This document shows positions 34,399 to 42,461 of a stretch of 64,000 nucleotides of DNA, one piece after another. A model generated the notes under the pieces. It saw only the letters and a program-made list of their open reading frames with translations. It was not told the DNA's origin and searched no databases. The stretch spans positions 1 through 64,000 of the forward strand of contig JAGHSA010000004.1 of the NCBI GenBank assembly GCA_018066125.1, given 5' to 3'. The first letter of the stretch is position 1. Each line of letters opens with the position of its first letter. Position numbers and translations under genes: made by a program. The stretch is from Candidatus Cryptobacteroides onthequi (lineage in GTDB: Bacteria; Bacteroidota; Bacteroidia; Bacteroidales; UBA932).

Positions 34399-35370
34399 AT
34401 GAACAAGTCAAGGAATTATATTGCCGTCTGCGCCATCATAATGCTGACCGCATGTCTGCGTCTGGCTGCACAGCCGACCCCGAACCGGATCATAAGCCTC
34501 TATCCTCAGGGACAGGCTGCAGGCAAGGGAATAGTCGAAAACGGGCGGGAAATCACGCTCGGACCCGGTGAAGGCAACGGGCTTTCCGGTCCTGAGGGAG
34601 GCACCCCGGGACGATGGGTCACGGAAGTGAATGACAATGCCAGAATGGAGATATATCTCCCGGCAAAGAATAATAGCGGCCAGATGATAGTCATGTGCCC
34701 GGGAGGAGGTTACGGCGGCCTTTCCACCGGTCTCGAAGGATCATGGGCTGCAGAATGGTTCCTCCAGGAAGGCATAGCTGTATGCGTCGTCGTGTACCGC
34801 ATGCCCGAAGGACACTGCACCGTCCCGCTGACGGACGTGCAGAACGCATTCAGATATTGCAGGGCTCATGCCGAAGAGTGGAATGTGAATCAGATCGGAG
34901 TGATGGGATATTCTGCAGGAGGCCACCTCGCAGCCTGCGCATCCACGATGTTTGTGGATGACGTCACAAGGCCGGACTTCTCCATTCTCGTATATCCTGT
35001 CATCACAATGGAAGAAGGCATCACCCACAACGGCACCAGAAAGAACCTCACTGGTGGTGATGCCGGCAAGTATGACTATTACAGTACTGAAAAGCAGGTA
35101 GGTGAGAACACTCCTCCTGCCCTGCTCGTCCTCAGTGCCGACGATCCGGCCGTACCTCCTCAGAACAGTTTCCTTTACTTCGAGGCTCTGGCGAAATATG
35201 GTATCCGGAGGGAAATCCATGTCCTCCCTTCAGGAGGCCACGGATGGGGCTTCGCTACAGCCAAGTATGCTAAAAACGGAAAGGATCCCCTGGGAGATGA
35301 CTACAGGGCTGTATTCTTCGACATACTGGACAACTACCTGTACAATATGTCCCTGACAAGGTCAGAATAA
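34399..35370 (+). CDS. Secreted alpha/beta-hydrolase, acetyl-esterase-like
   Basis: This 323-residue protein has an export signal: either a lipobox at LTAC (about residue 19) or a Sec cleavage after LAA; I cannot decide between them. The hydrolase domain shows the oxyanion-hole motif CPGGGYGG and the nucleophile elbow GYSAGG (Ser172), with a C-terminal GGHGWG carrying the likely His and an SADDPAVP segment carrying the Asp. Relatives include carbohydrate acetyl-esterases, which remove acetyl groups from xylan or pectin. It is alone on this strand after the nifJ terminator, and its 3' end overlaps the convergent LysR-type gene by 37 nt. Confidence 0.82.
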   Translation: MNKSRNYIAVCAIIMLTACLRLAAQPTPNRIISLYPQGQAAGKGIVENGREITLGPGEGNGLSGPEGGTPGRWVTEVNDNARMEIYLPAKNNSGQMIVMCPGGGYGGLSTGLEGSWAAEWFLQEGIAVCVVVYRMPEGHCTVPLTDVQNAFRYCRAHAEEWNVNQIGVMGYSAGGHLAACASTMFVDDVTRPDFSILVYPVITMEEGITHNGTRKNLTGGDAGKYDYYSTEKQVGENTPPALLVLSADDPAVPPQNSFLYFEALAKYGIRREIHVLPSGGHGWGFATAKYAKNGKDPLGDDYRAVFFDILDNYLYNMSLTRSE

Positions 35371-35678
35371 GGACTCTCCGAGACGGTATGCGCCGTCTTC
35401 ATGATATCTGCGAAGGCCTCATAATCGTCAAAGACGTGATTGAGGTCTTCGTAGTCTTTGAGTATGCGGGATGCAAACAGTCTGAAGGTCTGGCCCTTCT
35501 CGGTAAGTGTCACCTCTCCCCTGCCACGCTCGAAGAGCGGAGAGCCGATACCTTTCTCCAGTTCGTTGATATTCTGACTCACTGCAGGCTGGGAGATCTC
35601 AAGCTTCCTTGCAGCCTTGGTGAAGCTCTTTTCCTGGGCCACCATCATGAACACTTTGAGTCTGAAATCCTGAAGCAT
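35334..35678 (-). CDS. Short LysR-type DNA-binding protein lacking an effector domain
   Basis: This 114-residue protein has the N-terminal winged helix-turn-helix of LysR regulators (about 5-65: FMMVAQEKSFTKAARKLEISQPAVSQ region, then LFERGRG and LTEKG) and a helical dimerisation linker. It ends at about 114 residues, whereas normal LysR proteins are about 300 and carry a periplasmic-binding-like effector domain. No remnant of that domain follows; the convergent esterase gene occupies the space. Single-domain LysR-like proteins exist in this phylum, so it may be functional. It overlaps the esterase 3' end by 37 nt. Confidence 0.82.
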   Translation of the reverse strand: MLQDFRLKVFMMVAQEKSFTKAARKLEISQPAVSQNINELEKGIGSPLFERGRGEVTLTEKGQTFRLFASRILKDYEDLNHVFDDYEAFADIMKTAHTVSESPYSDLVRDILYR

Positions 35679-35682
35679 GATG

Positions 35683-35690
35683 CGAATATA
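35683..35690 (-). promoter_or_regulatory. Possible leaderless -7 box for the short LysR gene
   Basis: TATATTCG on the minus strand differs from TAnnTTTG by one base and ends 4 nt before the ATG at 35678. Confidence 0.4.
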
Positions 35691-35693
35691 CGA

Positions 35694-35727
35694 AAAAAAG
35701 GCTCCGGACGGAAGTCCAGAGCCTTTC
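35694..35727 (-). terminator. Rho-independent terminator of the ferredoxin gene
   Basis: On the minus strand a long stem (aaaggctc and gtcc arms, one mismatch) with a 4-nt loop is followed by a T run. It begins 17 nt after the ferredoxin stop and overlaps the upstream region of the LysR gene. Confidence 0.8.
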
Positions 35728-35743
35728 TATCTCATGAAGTTTA

Positions 35744-35914
35744 TTATGCTTCGCTGATTGATCCTGTAGGGCAGGCGTCTGCGCAAGCACCGCAGTCGAT
35801 GCAAACGTTAGGATCGATTGAATAAACATCGCCCTCGCTGATAGCGCCGGTAGGGCATTCTCCCTGGCAAGCACCGCATGCTACACAGGTGTCTGGTGAA
35901 ATTTTGTGAGCCAT
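35744..35914 (-). CDS. 2[4Fe-4S] ferredoxin, 56 residues
   Basis: This small protein carries two complete CxxCxxCxxxCP cluster motifs: Cys10, 13, 16, 20 and Cys38, 41, 44, 48. It matches clostridial-type low-potential ferredoxins in length and internal pseudo-symmetry (CGAC occurs in both halves). It is the likely electron acceptor or donor for oxidoreductases such as the NifJ encoded 1.4 kb away. It has its own promoter with both elements (-33 TTTG at 35992-35995 and -7 TACTTTTG at 35965-35972, 19-nt spacer) and its own terminator, so it forms a one-gene unit. Confidence 0.95.
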   Translation of the reverse strand: MAHKISPDTCVACGACQGECPTGAISEGDVYSIDPNVCIDCGACADACPTGSISEA

Positions 35915-35955
35915 AGTGACAATAATATTAAGTAGTTGTTGTAGTCTGGTCCGAA

Positions 35956-35995
35956 TTGTGTTTACAAAAGTAATGTCTAAATTTGAATATTCAAA
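35956..35995. promoter_or_regulatory. Interleaved divergent promoters (ferredoxin and DUF1573 gene)
   Basis: Minus strand: TTTG at 35992-35995, 19 nt, TACTTTTG at 35965-35972. Plus strand: TTG at 35956-35958, 19 nt, TAAATTTG at 35978-35985. The -7 boxes are 5 nt apart and each promoter's -33 lies beyond the other's -7 box, so both cannot be occupied at once. Confidence 0.65.
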
Positions 35996-36004
35996 TCGAA
36001 GGTT

Positions 36005-37165
36005 ATGAAAAAACTGTACCGGTTATTCATTATATATGCCGTCATCTGCTGTCCTGCAATCGCCCAGACCAAGATCGGAGGCCTGGTGGAGCTGGACAGG
36101 ACCGTCTATGATTTCGGTGACATACAGATCAGTCAGGGAGCAGTAAGCTGCTCATACAATGTGAAAAACATCAGTACCAAGAATGTCACCATCTTCAATG
36201 TCATAACATCTTGCGGCTGTACCGAAGCCAGATGGACCAAGGAGGCGATCAAGCCAGGCAGCACCGGAACCATCACTGCCACCTATAAGAACGAAGACGG
36301 CCCATACCCTTTCGACAAGACTCTCACCGTATATATATCGGACATGAAGCAGCCGGTGGTCCTCAGACTGAGGGGTGTCGCTCATGAAAAGACACTCCCG
36401 CTGTCGGAGATGTACCCTATCCATTTCGGAGCACTGGGAATGAAAAGCGTCGAGATCAAGGGCGGCAGCATGTCACAGGGCCAGCAGAAGAGCGGCGAGC
36501 TGAAAATCGCCAATCTCGGCGGCACCGCCATGGATCTGACATTTGCCGACGTTTCAGACGGGCTCAGTCTCAAACTCTCCACCAATCCGATCCCTGCCGG
36601 AGCTACCGCGACATTGTCGTACACCATGACGGCAAGCAGAGAAAGATGGGGCAAGAACTGGTACTATGCCACACCTGTCGTCAACGGCAGGAAGTTCAAG
36701 GCCTCCGGGAAAGCCGCCAGGAATGTGAACCGCGGCGAAGAGGCTGTCCTTGCGGAGCCTAATCCGAGACTGGGCGAAGGGCACGGCGAGATAGGCTTCT
36801 GGGGCTACACCAAGGAAGATTTTTCCGGATGGACGAGAGAGCAGAAGTCAGCCGGAGCCAACCCGATATTCGAGAGCAGCACTTTCAGCTTCAACCCGGT
36901 GAAGGCCGGAACCAAGGTGGACATCAGCTTCGACTACACAAACTCGGGAAAGAGTACACTCAAGTTCTACAAGCTCGACCCCGACAGCAGCAGAGTCAGA
37001 GTGGAGAGCGTTTCGGATGTACAGCCTGGCGGAAAGGGAAAGATCAAAGCCACACTGGACACAGCGGGGCTCCCGGCAGGAGAGGTCCTCATAGTCGTCA
37101 CCATCACCACGAATGCGCCTCTCAGGCCGCTTGTAAATCTCTACATCAGCGGTTTCATCAAGTAG
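36005..37165 (+). CDS. Secreted DUF1573 protein
   Basis: This 386-residue protein has a signal peptide (about 1-20) and a DUF1573 Ig-like domain at about 28-118, with the hallmark VYDFGDI and the CGCTEA motif. A middle region and a C-terminal Ig-like segment (about 290-386) repeat the pattern of a beta-sandwich with a KAGTKVDISFDY-type strand. The molecular role of DUF1573 is not established. No partner gene is adjacent apart from the divergent ferredoxin. The frame is complete, and the likely promoter predicts a short leader of about 15 nt. Confidence 0.85.
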   Translation: MKKLYRLFIIYAVICCPAIAQTKIGGLVELDRTVYDFGDIQISQGAVSCSYNVKNISTKNVTIFNVITSCGCTEARWTKEAIKPGSTGTITATYKNEDGPYPFDKTLTVYISDMKQPVVLRLRGVAHEKTLPLSEMYPIHFGALGMKSVEIKGGSMSQGQQKSGELKIANLGGTAMDLTFADVSDGLSLKLSTNPIPAGATATLSYTMTASRERWGKNWYYATPVVNGRKFKASGKAARNVNRGEEAVLAEPNPRLGEGHGEIGFWGYTKEDFSGWTREQKSAGANPIFESSTFSFNPVKAGTKVDISFDYTNSGKSTLKFYKLDPDSSRVRVESVSDVQPGGKGKIKATLDTAGLPAGEVLIVVTITTNAPLRPLVNLYISGFIK

Positions 37166-37192
37166 CCGGCGTCATCAATCGCAGAAAATTGT

Positions 37193-37200
37193 TAACTTTG
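37193..37200 (+). promoter_or_regulatory. -7 promoter box for parE
   Basis: TAACTTTG fits TAnnTTTG and lies 18 nt before the ATG at 37219. Confidence 0.55.
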
Positions 37201-37218
37201 TCTGATTAAAGACAGAAT

Positions 37219-39105
37219 ATGGCGAACGCACCACAGAATACAGCAAACTACACTGAAGACAACATCAGGACGCTCGAGGGCATCGAACACATCAGAATGC
37301 GTCCGGGTATGTATATCGGCCGTCTGGGAAACGGAAACAACCCTGGCGACGGTATCTATGTCCTGATCAAGGAAATTGTCGACAACAGTATCGACGAGTT
37401 CTCAATGGGTTTCGGAAAGCAGGTCCAGATATCGATTGAAGACCACGAGGTGACAGTCAGAGACTATGGACGAGGCATTCCTCTCGGCTCGGTCGTGAAG
37501 GCCACCAGCAAACTGAATACCGGAGGCAAGTTCGACGACTCTGTGTTCAAGAAGTCAGTAGGTCTCAACGGTGTCGGCACCAAAGCCGTCAACGCCCTCT
37601 CATCAAGTTTCTACGTACGCTCGCACCGAGACGGCCAGTGCTCCTGGGCAAGGTACGAAAAAGGCAAGCTCACCGACGAGGGAATGTCCGAGACCAGAGA
37701 GAAGAACGGCACCCTGATAGTCTTCACTCCCGACAGCGAACTCTTCGGAGAATACAACTTCAACATGGACTATGTAGAGACCATGGTGAAGAACTATTCA
37801 TACCTCAAGAAAGGTCTTACACTGGTGCTCAACGGCACCTCCTACAAGTCAGAGAACGGTCTGCTCGACCTGGTCAACGAGAACCTCTCGGAGCCGCCTC
37901 TCTACCCGCCTATCCACCTCGAAGGAGAAGACATTGAGATCGTGCTGTCGCACGGCAACGCATACGGCGAGAACATCTCGTCTTTTGTCAACGGCCAGAA
38001 CACCCGTGACGGCGGCACCCACCTGTCCGCATACCGTGAGGCCATAGCCAAGACTCTCAAAGAGTTCTTCAAGAAGAATTACGCACCGGAAGACTGCCGC
38101 CAGGGAGTCGTAGGAGCGATCAGCATCCAGATCCAGGAGCCTAACTTCGAAGGCCAGACCAAGACAAAGCTCGGATCCAACTACATGTGGGAGAAGCACG
38201 GCGAAAACGGTCCTACCATCCGCAACTTCGTCAATGACTTCCTCGCAAGGAACCTTGACAACTATCTGCGCATGCACATGGATATCGTCCCTGTCATCGA
38301 AGAGAAGATCAAGGCTTCCCAGCAGGAGCGCGAGGAAATCTCCGGCATCCAGAAGAAGACCAGGGAGAAGAACAAGAAGGCCAATGTCTACAACAGGAAA
38401 CTGAGGGACTGCCGCTTCCACTTCAACGACAAGATCACCGAAAAGAATCAGGAAAACGTCGAGAAGTCGAGCATATTCATCACCGAGGGAGACTCGGCGA
38501 GCGGAACCATCACAAAGGTACGCAATGCCAACAACCAGGCAGTGTTCAGTCTCCGCGGAAAGCCTATCAACTGCTACAAGGAGAGCCGCAAGAGAGTAGC
38601 CGAGAACGAGGAGCTCAATCTGCTCATCTCCGCACTCGGAGTCGAGGATGACCTTGAGAACCTGCGCTACAACAACATCATCGTCGCGACCGATGCCGAT
38701 GACGACGGAATGCACATCCGCATGCTCGTCCTGACTTTCTTCATGAAGTATTATCCTGACCTTATCAGACGAGGTCATGTACACATACTTCAGACCCCTC
38801 TGTTCCGTGTAAGGAACAAGAAGGCCACGCAGTACTGCTACTCCATCGAGGAAAAGGAAGAGGCTGTCGCAAGGCTGAAGACAGGCATCGAGATCACACG
38901 ATTCAAAGGTCTGGGAGAGATCTCGTCAAACGAGTTCGTCGATTTCATCGGAGAAAACATGAGACTCGATCTGGTCAAGCTTGCAGATGAAGAGTCGATA
39001 TCGAACATAATGGAGTTCTACATGGGTGACAACACCATCGACAGGCAGAACTTCATCAGGGAGAACCTGCGCTCTGAAGAGGAGCTTGAAGATGTAAACA
39101 TATAG
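37219..39105 (+). CDS. parE: DNA topoisomerase IV subunit B (ParE/GyrB family)
   Basis: This is the ATPase subunit of a type IIA topoisomerase that decatenates chromosomes. The 628-residue protein has the GHKL ATP site (IVDNSIDE, DYGRGIP, GLNGVGTKAVNAL), a transducer domain, and the TOPRIM domain with EGDSASG and DADDDGMHIR. Its length suits ParE and is shorter than many GyrB proteins. The partner subunit A gene is not next to it; an acyltransferase gene follows after 3 nt. GyrB is the alternative name, but the length and N-terminal style favour topoisomerase IV. Confidence 0.9.
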   Translation: MANAPQNTANYTEDNIRTLEGIEHIRMRPGMYIGRLGNGNNPGDGIYVLIKEIVDNSIDEFSMGFGKQVQISIEDHEVTVRDYGRGIPLGSVVKATSKLNTGGKFDDSVFKKSVGLNGVGTKAVNALSSSFYVRSHRDGQCSWARYEKGKLTDEGMSETREKNGTLIVFTPDSELFGEYNFNMDYVETMVKNYSYLKKGLTLVLNGTSYKSENGLLDLVNENLSEPPLYPPIHLEGEDIEIVLSHGNAYGENISSFVNGQNTRDGGTHLSAYREAIAKTLKEFFKKNYAPEDCRQGVVGAISIQIQEPNFEGQTKTKLGSNYMWEKHGENGPTIRNFVNDFLARNLDNYLRMHMDIVPVIEEKIKASQQEREEISGIQKKTREKNKKANVYNRKLRDCRFHFNDKITEKNQENVEKSSIFITEGDSASGTITKVRNANNQAVFSLRGKPINCYKESRKRVAENEELNLLISALGVEDDLENLRYNNIIVATDADDDGMHIRMLVLTFFMKYYPDLIRRGHVHILQTPLFRVRNKKATQYCYSIEEKEEAVARLKTGIEITRFKGLGEISSNEFVDFIGENMRLDLVKLADEESISNIMEFYMGDNTIDRQNFIRENLRSEEELEDVNI

Positions 39106-39108
39106 GCT

Positions 39109-39663
39109 ATGGGATTCAAGGAAAAATTCTGCGCTTTCATGCTGAAAGCCATGGGGTGGACTGCAGACAGCGGAGCCGCTCCAGAGAAGAAGGCCATCAT
39201 TCTTGGTGTACCTCACACAAGTTTCATGGACTTTGTGGTATCATATTTCTTCTACACAGCCACAGGTCATGTAGCACACGTACTGATCAAGAAGGAGATG
39301 TTCTGGGGACCGCTCGGATGGCTTCTCAAGAAGCTCGGCTGCATCCCTGTCGACAGGACCAACGGCGCAGCCTTCCTTAAGAGCATCATAGAGACCGTAG
39401 AGAAAGAGGACACATTCCAGATCGCCATGTGCCCGGAAGGGACACGCAAGGCGACGAAGAAATGGAAGATGGGCTATCACGCCATTGCGAAAGCCACAGG
39501 AAGCACGGTGTACATGGGATACTTCAACTGGAAGAACAAGCACATCAGCATAGGCGAGAAGTTCGAGCTTACGGACGATGCGAAGGCTGACACTGAAGCA
39601 ATCAAGGCCCACTACCGCACCCTCGACCTCGAGGGACGCCACAAGGATGGCTATATCATATAG
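39109..39663 (+). CDS. 1-acyl-glycerol-3-phosphate acyltransferase-like protein
   Basis: This 184-residue protein belongs to the PlsC-like acyltransferase group that transfers acyl chains in phospholipid synthesis. The catalytic HX4D motif is present as PHTSFMD (His36, Asp41), and the phosphate-binding PEGTR motif lies near residue 107. It is short for the family and lacks a strong N-terminal membrane anchor. It begins 3 nt after parE, so it is probably co-transcribed with it. Confidence 0.85.
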   Translation: MGFKEKFCAFMLKAMGWTADSGAAPEKKAIILGVPHTSFMDFVVSYFFYTATGHVAHVLIKKEMFWGPLGWLLKKLGCIPVDRTNGAAFLKSIIETVEKEDTFQIAMCPEGTRKATKKWKMGYHAIAKATGSTVYMGYFNWKNKHISIGEKFELTDDAKADTEAIKAHYRTLDLEGRHKDGYII

Positions 39664-39692
39664 CAAGACTTGGATTTTCAATCAATTATGAC

Positions 39693-39730
39693 TATATTTG
39701 CAGCCCCTTCGGAGTATTTCCGGCGGGGCT
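39693..39730 (+). promoter_or_regulatory. Promoter and structured leader of rpsF-rpsR-rplI
   Basis: TATATTTG (39693-39700) with TTG 20 nt upstream (39670-39672) marks the promoter. The leader starts with a stem-loop: 39702-39707 pairs with 39725-39730, with an inner pairing around CGGA/TCCG that leaves an unpaired CCG. This resembles leaders through which the S6:S18 complex represses its own operon, but that identification is inference. Confidence 0.5.
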
Positions 39731-39756
39731 TTATTAACAACTAATTATAAATCAAC

Positions 39757-40128
39757 ATGTTGAAACAGTACGAAACCGTTTTCATTGCAACTCCCGTTTT
39801 GTCTGACTCTCAGATGAAGGAAGCGGTTGCCAAGTACACTCAGCTCATCAAGGACAATGGTGGCGAGGTTGTGTACGAAGAGGACTGGGGTCTCAAGCAG
39901 CTTGCTTACCCAATCCAGCACAAGACATCAGGATTCTATTACCTGATCGAGTTCAAGGCAGATCCTACATTCGTAGCTAAACTTGAGACTCAGTATCATC
40001 GTGACGAGAGGATCATCAGGTTCATCACCGTTGCCCTCGACAAGAATGCTGCTGCATACGCAGAGAAGAGAAGAGCTAACAAGCAGGCAAAGGCTGCTGC
40101 CGCTGCCGCAGAAACAAAGGAGGACTAA
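39757..40128 (+). CDS. rpsF: 30S ribosomal protein S6
   Basis: This 123-residue protein has the S6 ferredoxin-like fold: YETVFIATP start, [22 protein letters not shown], and the RDERIIRF stretch. The C-terminal Ala/Lys tail is a common extension. It is the first gene of the standard rpsF-rpsR-rplI operon, where S6 pairs with S18 in the ribosomal platform. Confidence 0.97.
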   Translation: MLKQYETVFIATPVLSDSQMKEAVAKYTQLIKDNGGEVVYEEDWGLKQLAYPIQHKTSGFYYLIEFKADPTFVAKLETQYHRDERIIRFITVALDKNAAAYAEKRRANKQAKAAAAAAETKED

Positions 40129-40131
40129 TCC

Positions 40132-40410
40132 ATGGCACAGACTACAGAACAGAACGGCGAGATCCGTTACCTCAACCCTCCTACAGTAGAGGTTAGAAAG
40201 AAGAAGTACTGCCGTTTCAAGAAGGCAGGCATCAAGTATATCGACTATAAGGATCCTGAGTTCCTCAAGAAGTTCCTCAACGAGCAGGGTAAGATTCTCC
40301 CTCGCCGCATCACCGGTACTTCACTCAAGTTCCAGAGAAAAGTCGCTCAGGCAGTGAAGAGAGCACGTTCACTCGCACTCCTCCCATATGTTACTGACCT
40401 CCTTAAATAA
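40132..40410 (+). CDS. rpsR: 30S ribosomal protein S18
   Basis: This 92-residue protein shows S18 motifs [32 protein letters not shown] and [11 protein letters not shown]. It lies 3 nt after rpsF and 8 nt before rplI, in the canonical order. Confidence 0.97.
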   Translation: MAQTTEQNGEIRYLNPPTVEVRKKKYCRFKKAGIKYIDYKDPEFLKKFLNEQGKILPRRITGTSLKFQRKVAQAVKRARSLALLPYVTDLLK

Positions 40411-40418
40411 TTGAAGCT

Positions 40419-40859
40419 ATGAAGATCATACTTAAGAAAGAAGTTGCCAATCTCGGCGAGGCCGGAGAGGTGGTAAATGTAAAGACCGGATACGCTGTCA
40501 ATTATCTTGTTCCTCAGGGATTCGCTACCATCGCAACTCCTTCAGCTCTCAAGCAGCACGAGGAGACCATCCGCCAGAGGGCTCACAAAGAGGCTAAGCT
40601 TGTTGCAGACGCACAGGCTGTTGCAGCAAAGATTTCAGCTACACCTGTACAGGTTGCAGTAAAGGTCAGCGAGAGCGGCAAGCTCTACGGTGCCGTTACC
40701 GCTATCCAGGTTGCTGAGGCTCTCGCAGCTGCAGGCATCGAGACTGAGAAGAAGAACATCACTGTTCCTGAGATCAAGGAGCTTGGTGAGTACGAGGCAA
40801 AGGTAAAATGCTACAAGGGCGTTTTTGCTGACGTAAAGGTCACTGTTGTTGCTGAGTAA
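40419..40859 (+). CDS. rplI: 50S ribosomal protein L9
   Basis: This 146-residue protein has the L9 N-terminal signature (MKIILKKEVANLGEAGEVVNVK region, GYAVNYLVPQG), the long connecting helix (about 40-75), and the C-terminal domain with KLYGAVT. It ends the ribosomal operon and is followed by a clear terminator. Confidence 0.97.
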   Translation: MKIILKKEVANLGEAGEVVNVKTGYAVNYLVPQGFATIATPSALKQHEETIRQRAHKEAKLVADAQAVAAKISATPVQVAVKVSESGKLYGAVTAIQVAEALAAAGIETEKKNITVPEIKELGEYEAKVKCYKGVFADVKVTVVAE

Positions 40860-40880
40860 TCCAACACACATATTCATAAG

Positions 40881-40906
40881 AACCGGCACATGTTGCCGGT
40901 TTTTTT
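40881..40906 (+). terminator. Rho-independent terminator of the rpsF operon
   Basis: A stem of 7-8 bp (40881-40888 with 40894-40901) leads into seven T, 21 nt after the rplI stop. Confidence 0.9.
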
Positions 40907-40982
40907 GTACCCACGCAATTCATCTTCCAGTCATTTTTTGTATTTTCACAGGATAGAAACAAAACCAAAAAACCTTCATACC

Positions 40983-41768
40983 ATGAAAAAGTACCTTATG
41001 TGCATGGCTCTTTCAGCCATATGCCTCAGCGCATCAGCCCAGCAGTTCAAAATGGCAGGAGCAAATGATGAGCGCACCAAGAAAATGGACCCTAGACACT
41101 CCGAATTCTACGACCCGCAGCCTGCAAAGGTGACACCGGGCGACATCACCACCAACTCGGCACCTTCCGATGCCATCGTCCTCTTTGACGGTAAAGACCT
41201 TTCAATGTGGGTAAATGACAAGGGAGAGGCATCAAAGTGGATCGTGAACGGAGACGGAACCATGACCGTGAACAAACAGGACGGAAATCTCGTGACCAAG
41301 GATTATTTCCGCGACTTCCAGCTCCACCTCGAGTGGTGCGTGCCTGCAGACATCGAAGGTGAAGGCCAGGCAAGAGGCAACAGCGGAGTTTTCCTCCAGG
41401 GAATGTATGAAGTGCAGATCCTCGACAGCTACAACAACGAGACCTACGTCAACGGCATGGCTGCCAGCCTCTACAAGCAGAGCGCACCTCTGGTATGCCC
41501 TATCCGCAAACCTGGCGAGTGGAATGTATATGACATCATCTATACTGCGCCGACATTCAAGGAGGATGGAACATACCGCACCCATCCTTTCGTGACTGTA
41601 CTCTTCAACGGCGTTCTGGTCCAGAACAACACCATGCTCGTCGGCACCACCGAATATGTAGGATTCCCTGCAGTCCAGAAGCACGGTGACGGACCTATCA
41701 GCCTCCAGATGCACGGTGACCCGAGCAAGGCCATCAGCTTCCGCAATATCTGGCTCCGCAAGCTGTAA
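40983..41768 (+). CDS. Secreted DUF1080 (3-keto-disaccharide hydrolase) domain protein
   Basis: This 261-residue protein has a signal peptide (about 1-20) and a DUF1080 jelly-roll domain (about 60-261) with VLFDGKDLSMWV, NSGVFLQGMYEVQILDS, PGEWNVYDIIY and FRNIWLRKL. Members hydrolyse 3-keto-glycosides or act as glycan-binding lectin-like folds. I chose the ATG at 40983 because the in-frame extension to 40890 runs through the rplI terminator region and has no signal character. The promoter is unclear; TATTTTCA at 40941-40948 is a weak match. No 3-keto-sugar oxidoreductase is nearby. Confidence 0.87.
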   Translation: MKKYLMCMALSAICLSASAQQFKMAGANDERTKKMDPRHSEFYDPQPAKVTPGDITTNSAPSDAIVLFDGKDLSMWVNDKGEASKWIVNGDGTMTVNKQDGNLVTKDYFRDFQLHLEWCVPADIEGEGQARGNSGVFLQGMYEVQILDSYNNETYVNGMAASLYKQSAPLVCPIRKPGEWNVYDIIYTAPTFKEDGTYRTHPFVTVLFNGVLVQNNTMLVGTTEYVGFPAVQKHGDGPISLQMHGDPSKAISFRNIWLRKL

Positions 41769-41790
41769 TCACCCGGACACATAGACAAAG

Positions 41791-41820
41791 AAGGGCGACT
41801 CGTCATGAGCCGCCCTTTCT
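41791..41820. terminator. Bidirectional terminator between convergent genes
   Basis: A 7-bp outer stem (41791-41797 with 41811-41817) plus an inner 3-bp stem is flanked by A-rich and T-rich runs. It can serve the DUF1080 gene on the plus strand and the barrel gene on the minus strand. Confidence 0.75.
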
Positions 41821-41835
41821 GATAGATCATGCAGT

Positions 41836-42453
41836 CTAGAACTGGAGTCCGATGGTGAGAGGGATGGTAGTGATGCCGCCTGCGTTGTCCACGCCGGCAG
41901 CAAATGTAAGAGCAAGGAACGGGCTCAGATCATATTTTGCACCGACCTTCACTCCACCATAGAAATAACGGTGAGTCACACTGATTTCCGTCTCGCTCTG
42001 CTTCCTGATGTCACCACCGACCTGTGCACAGACAAAAGGATAGATAAGATAACCCGGGAAATAATAGCGCACATCCGCACCTATGATACAGTTGGAAGCA
42101 TTTGACCAATCGACATTGTAGGCGCCCGCGCCGCTGTACTTGAGCATGGCACCGGCAAAGATGGTCTCGTTCACCAGTGCTCCGGCAGACATGGACATGT
42201 TGCCGGTGACTGACTTATAACCTTCCGGATTGTCTATGAGGCATGCCAGGCCGCCTTCTATGATCGCACTGAAACGAGTGAAGCCATGGGCATGATATCC
42301 CGAACCGGGAACGGCGGTTCCCGGAGCACCGATGACAGTGCCTGGCTGAGGACGATAATGTCTGTTCTTCTGGGAATAGATGGTCTGAGCCTGGGCGCTG
42401 ACGCCGGCGAGCATCATTGCAGCTGCAGCTGCGATTGCAAACAATCTCTTCAT
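41836..42453 (-). CDS. Small outer-membrane beta-barrel protein
   Basis: This 205-residue protein has a Sec signal peptide (about 1-23, ending SAQAQ). The mature part is a run of alternating hydrophobic/polar strands with aromatic girdle residues, for example RYFYGGVKVGAKYDL, and ends in an aromatic residue (GLQF), as outer-membrane barrels do. That suggests about 8 strands. I recognise no specific family. It is the last gene of the minus-strand operon, 8 nt after pepD. Confidence 0.65.
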   Translation of the reverse strand: MKRLFAIAAAAAMMLAGVSAQAQTIYSQKNRHYRPQPGTVIGAPGTAVPGSGYHAHGFTRFSAIIEGGLACLIDNPEGYKSVTGNMSMSAGALVNETIFAGAMLKYSGAGAYNVDWSNASNCIIGADVRYYFPGYLIYPFVCAQVGGDIRKQSETEISVTHRYFYGGVKVGAKYDLSPFLALTFAAGVDNAGGITTIPLTIGLQF

Positions 42454-42461
42454 ACGTCTTC

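Noticed and set aside
37849..38784. Minus-strand frame of 311 codons inside parE
   Set aside because: It is the antisense of the conserved parE ATPase and TOPRIM regions, with no independent features.
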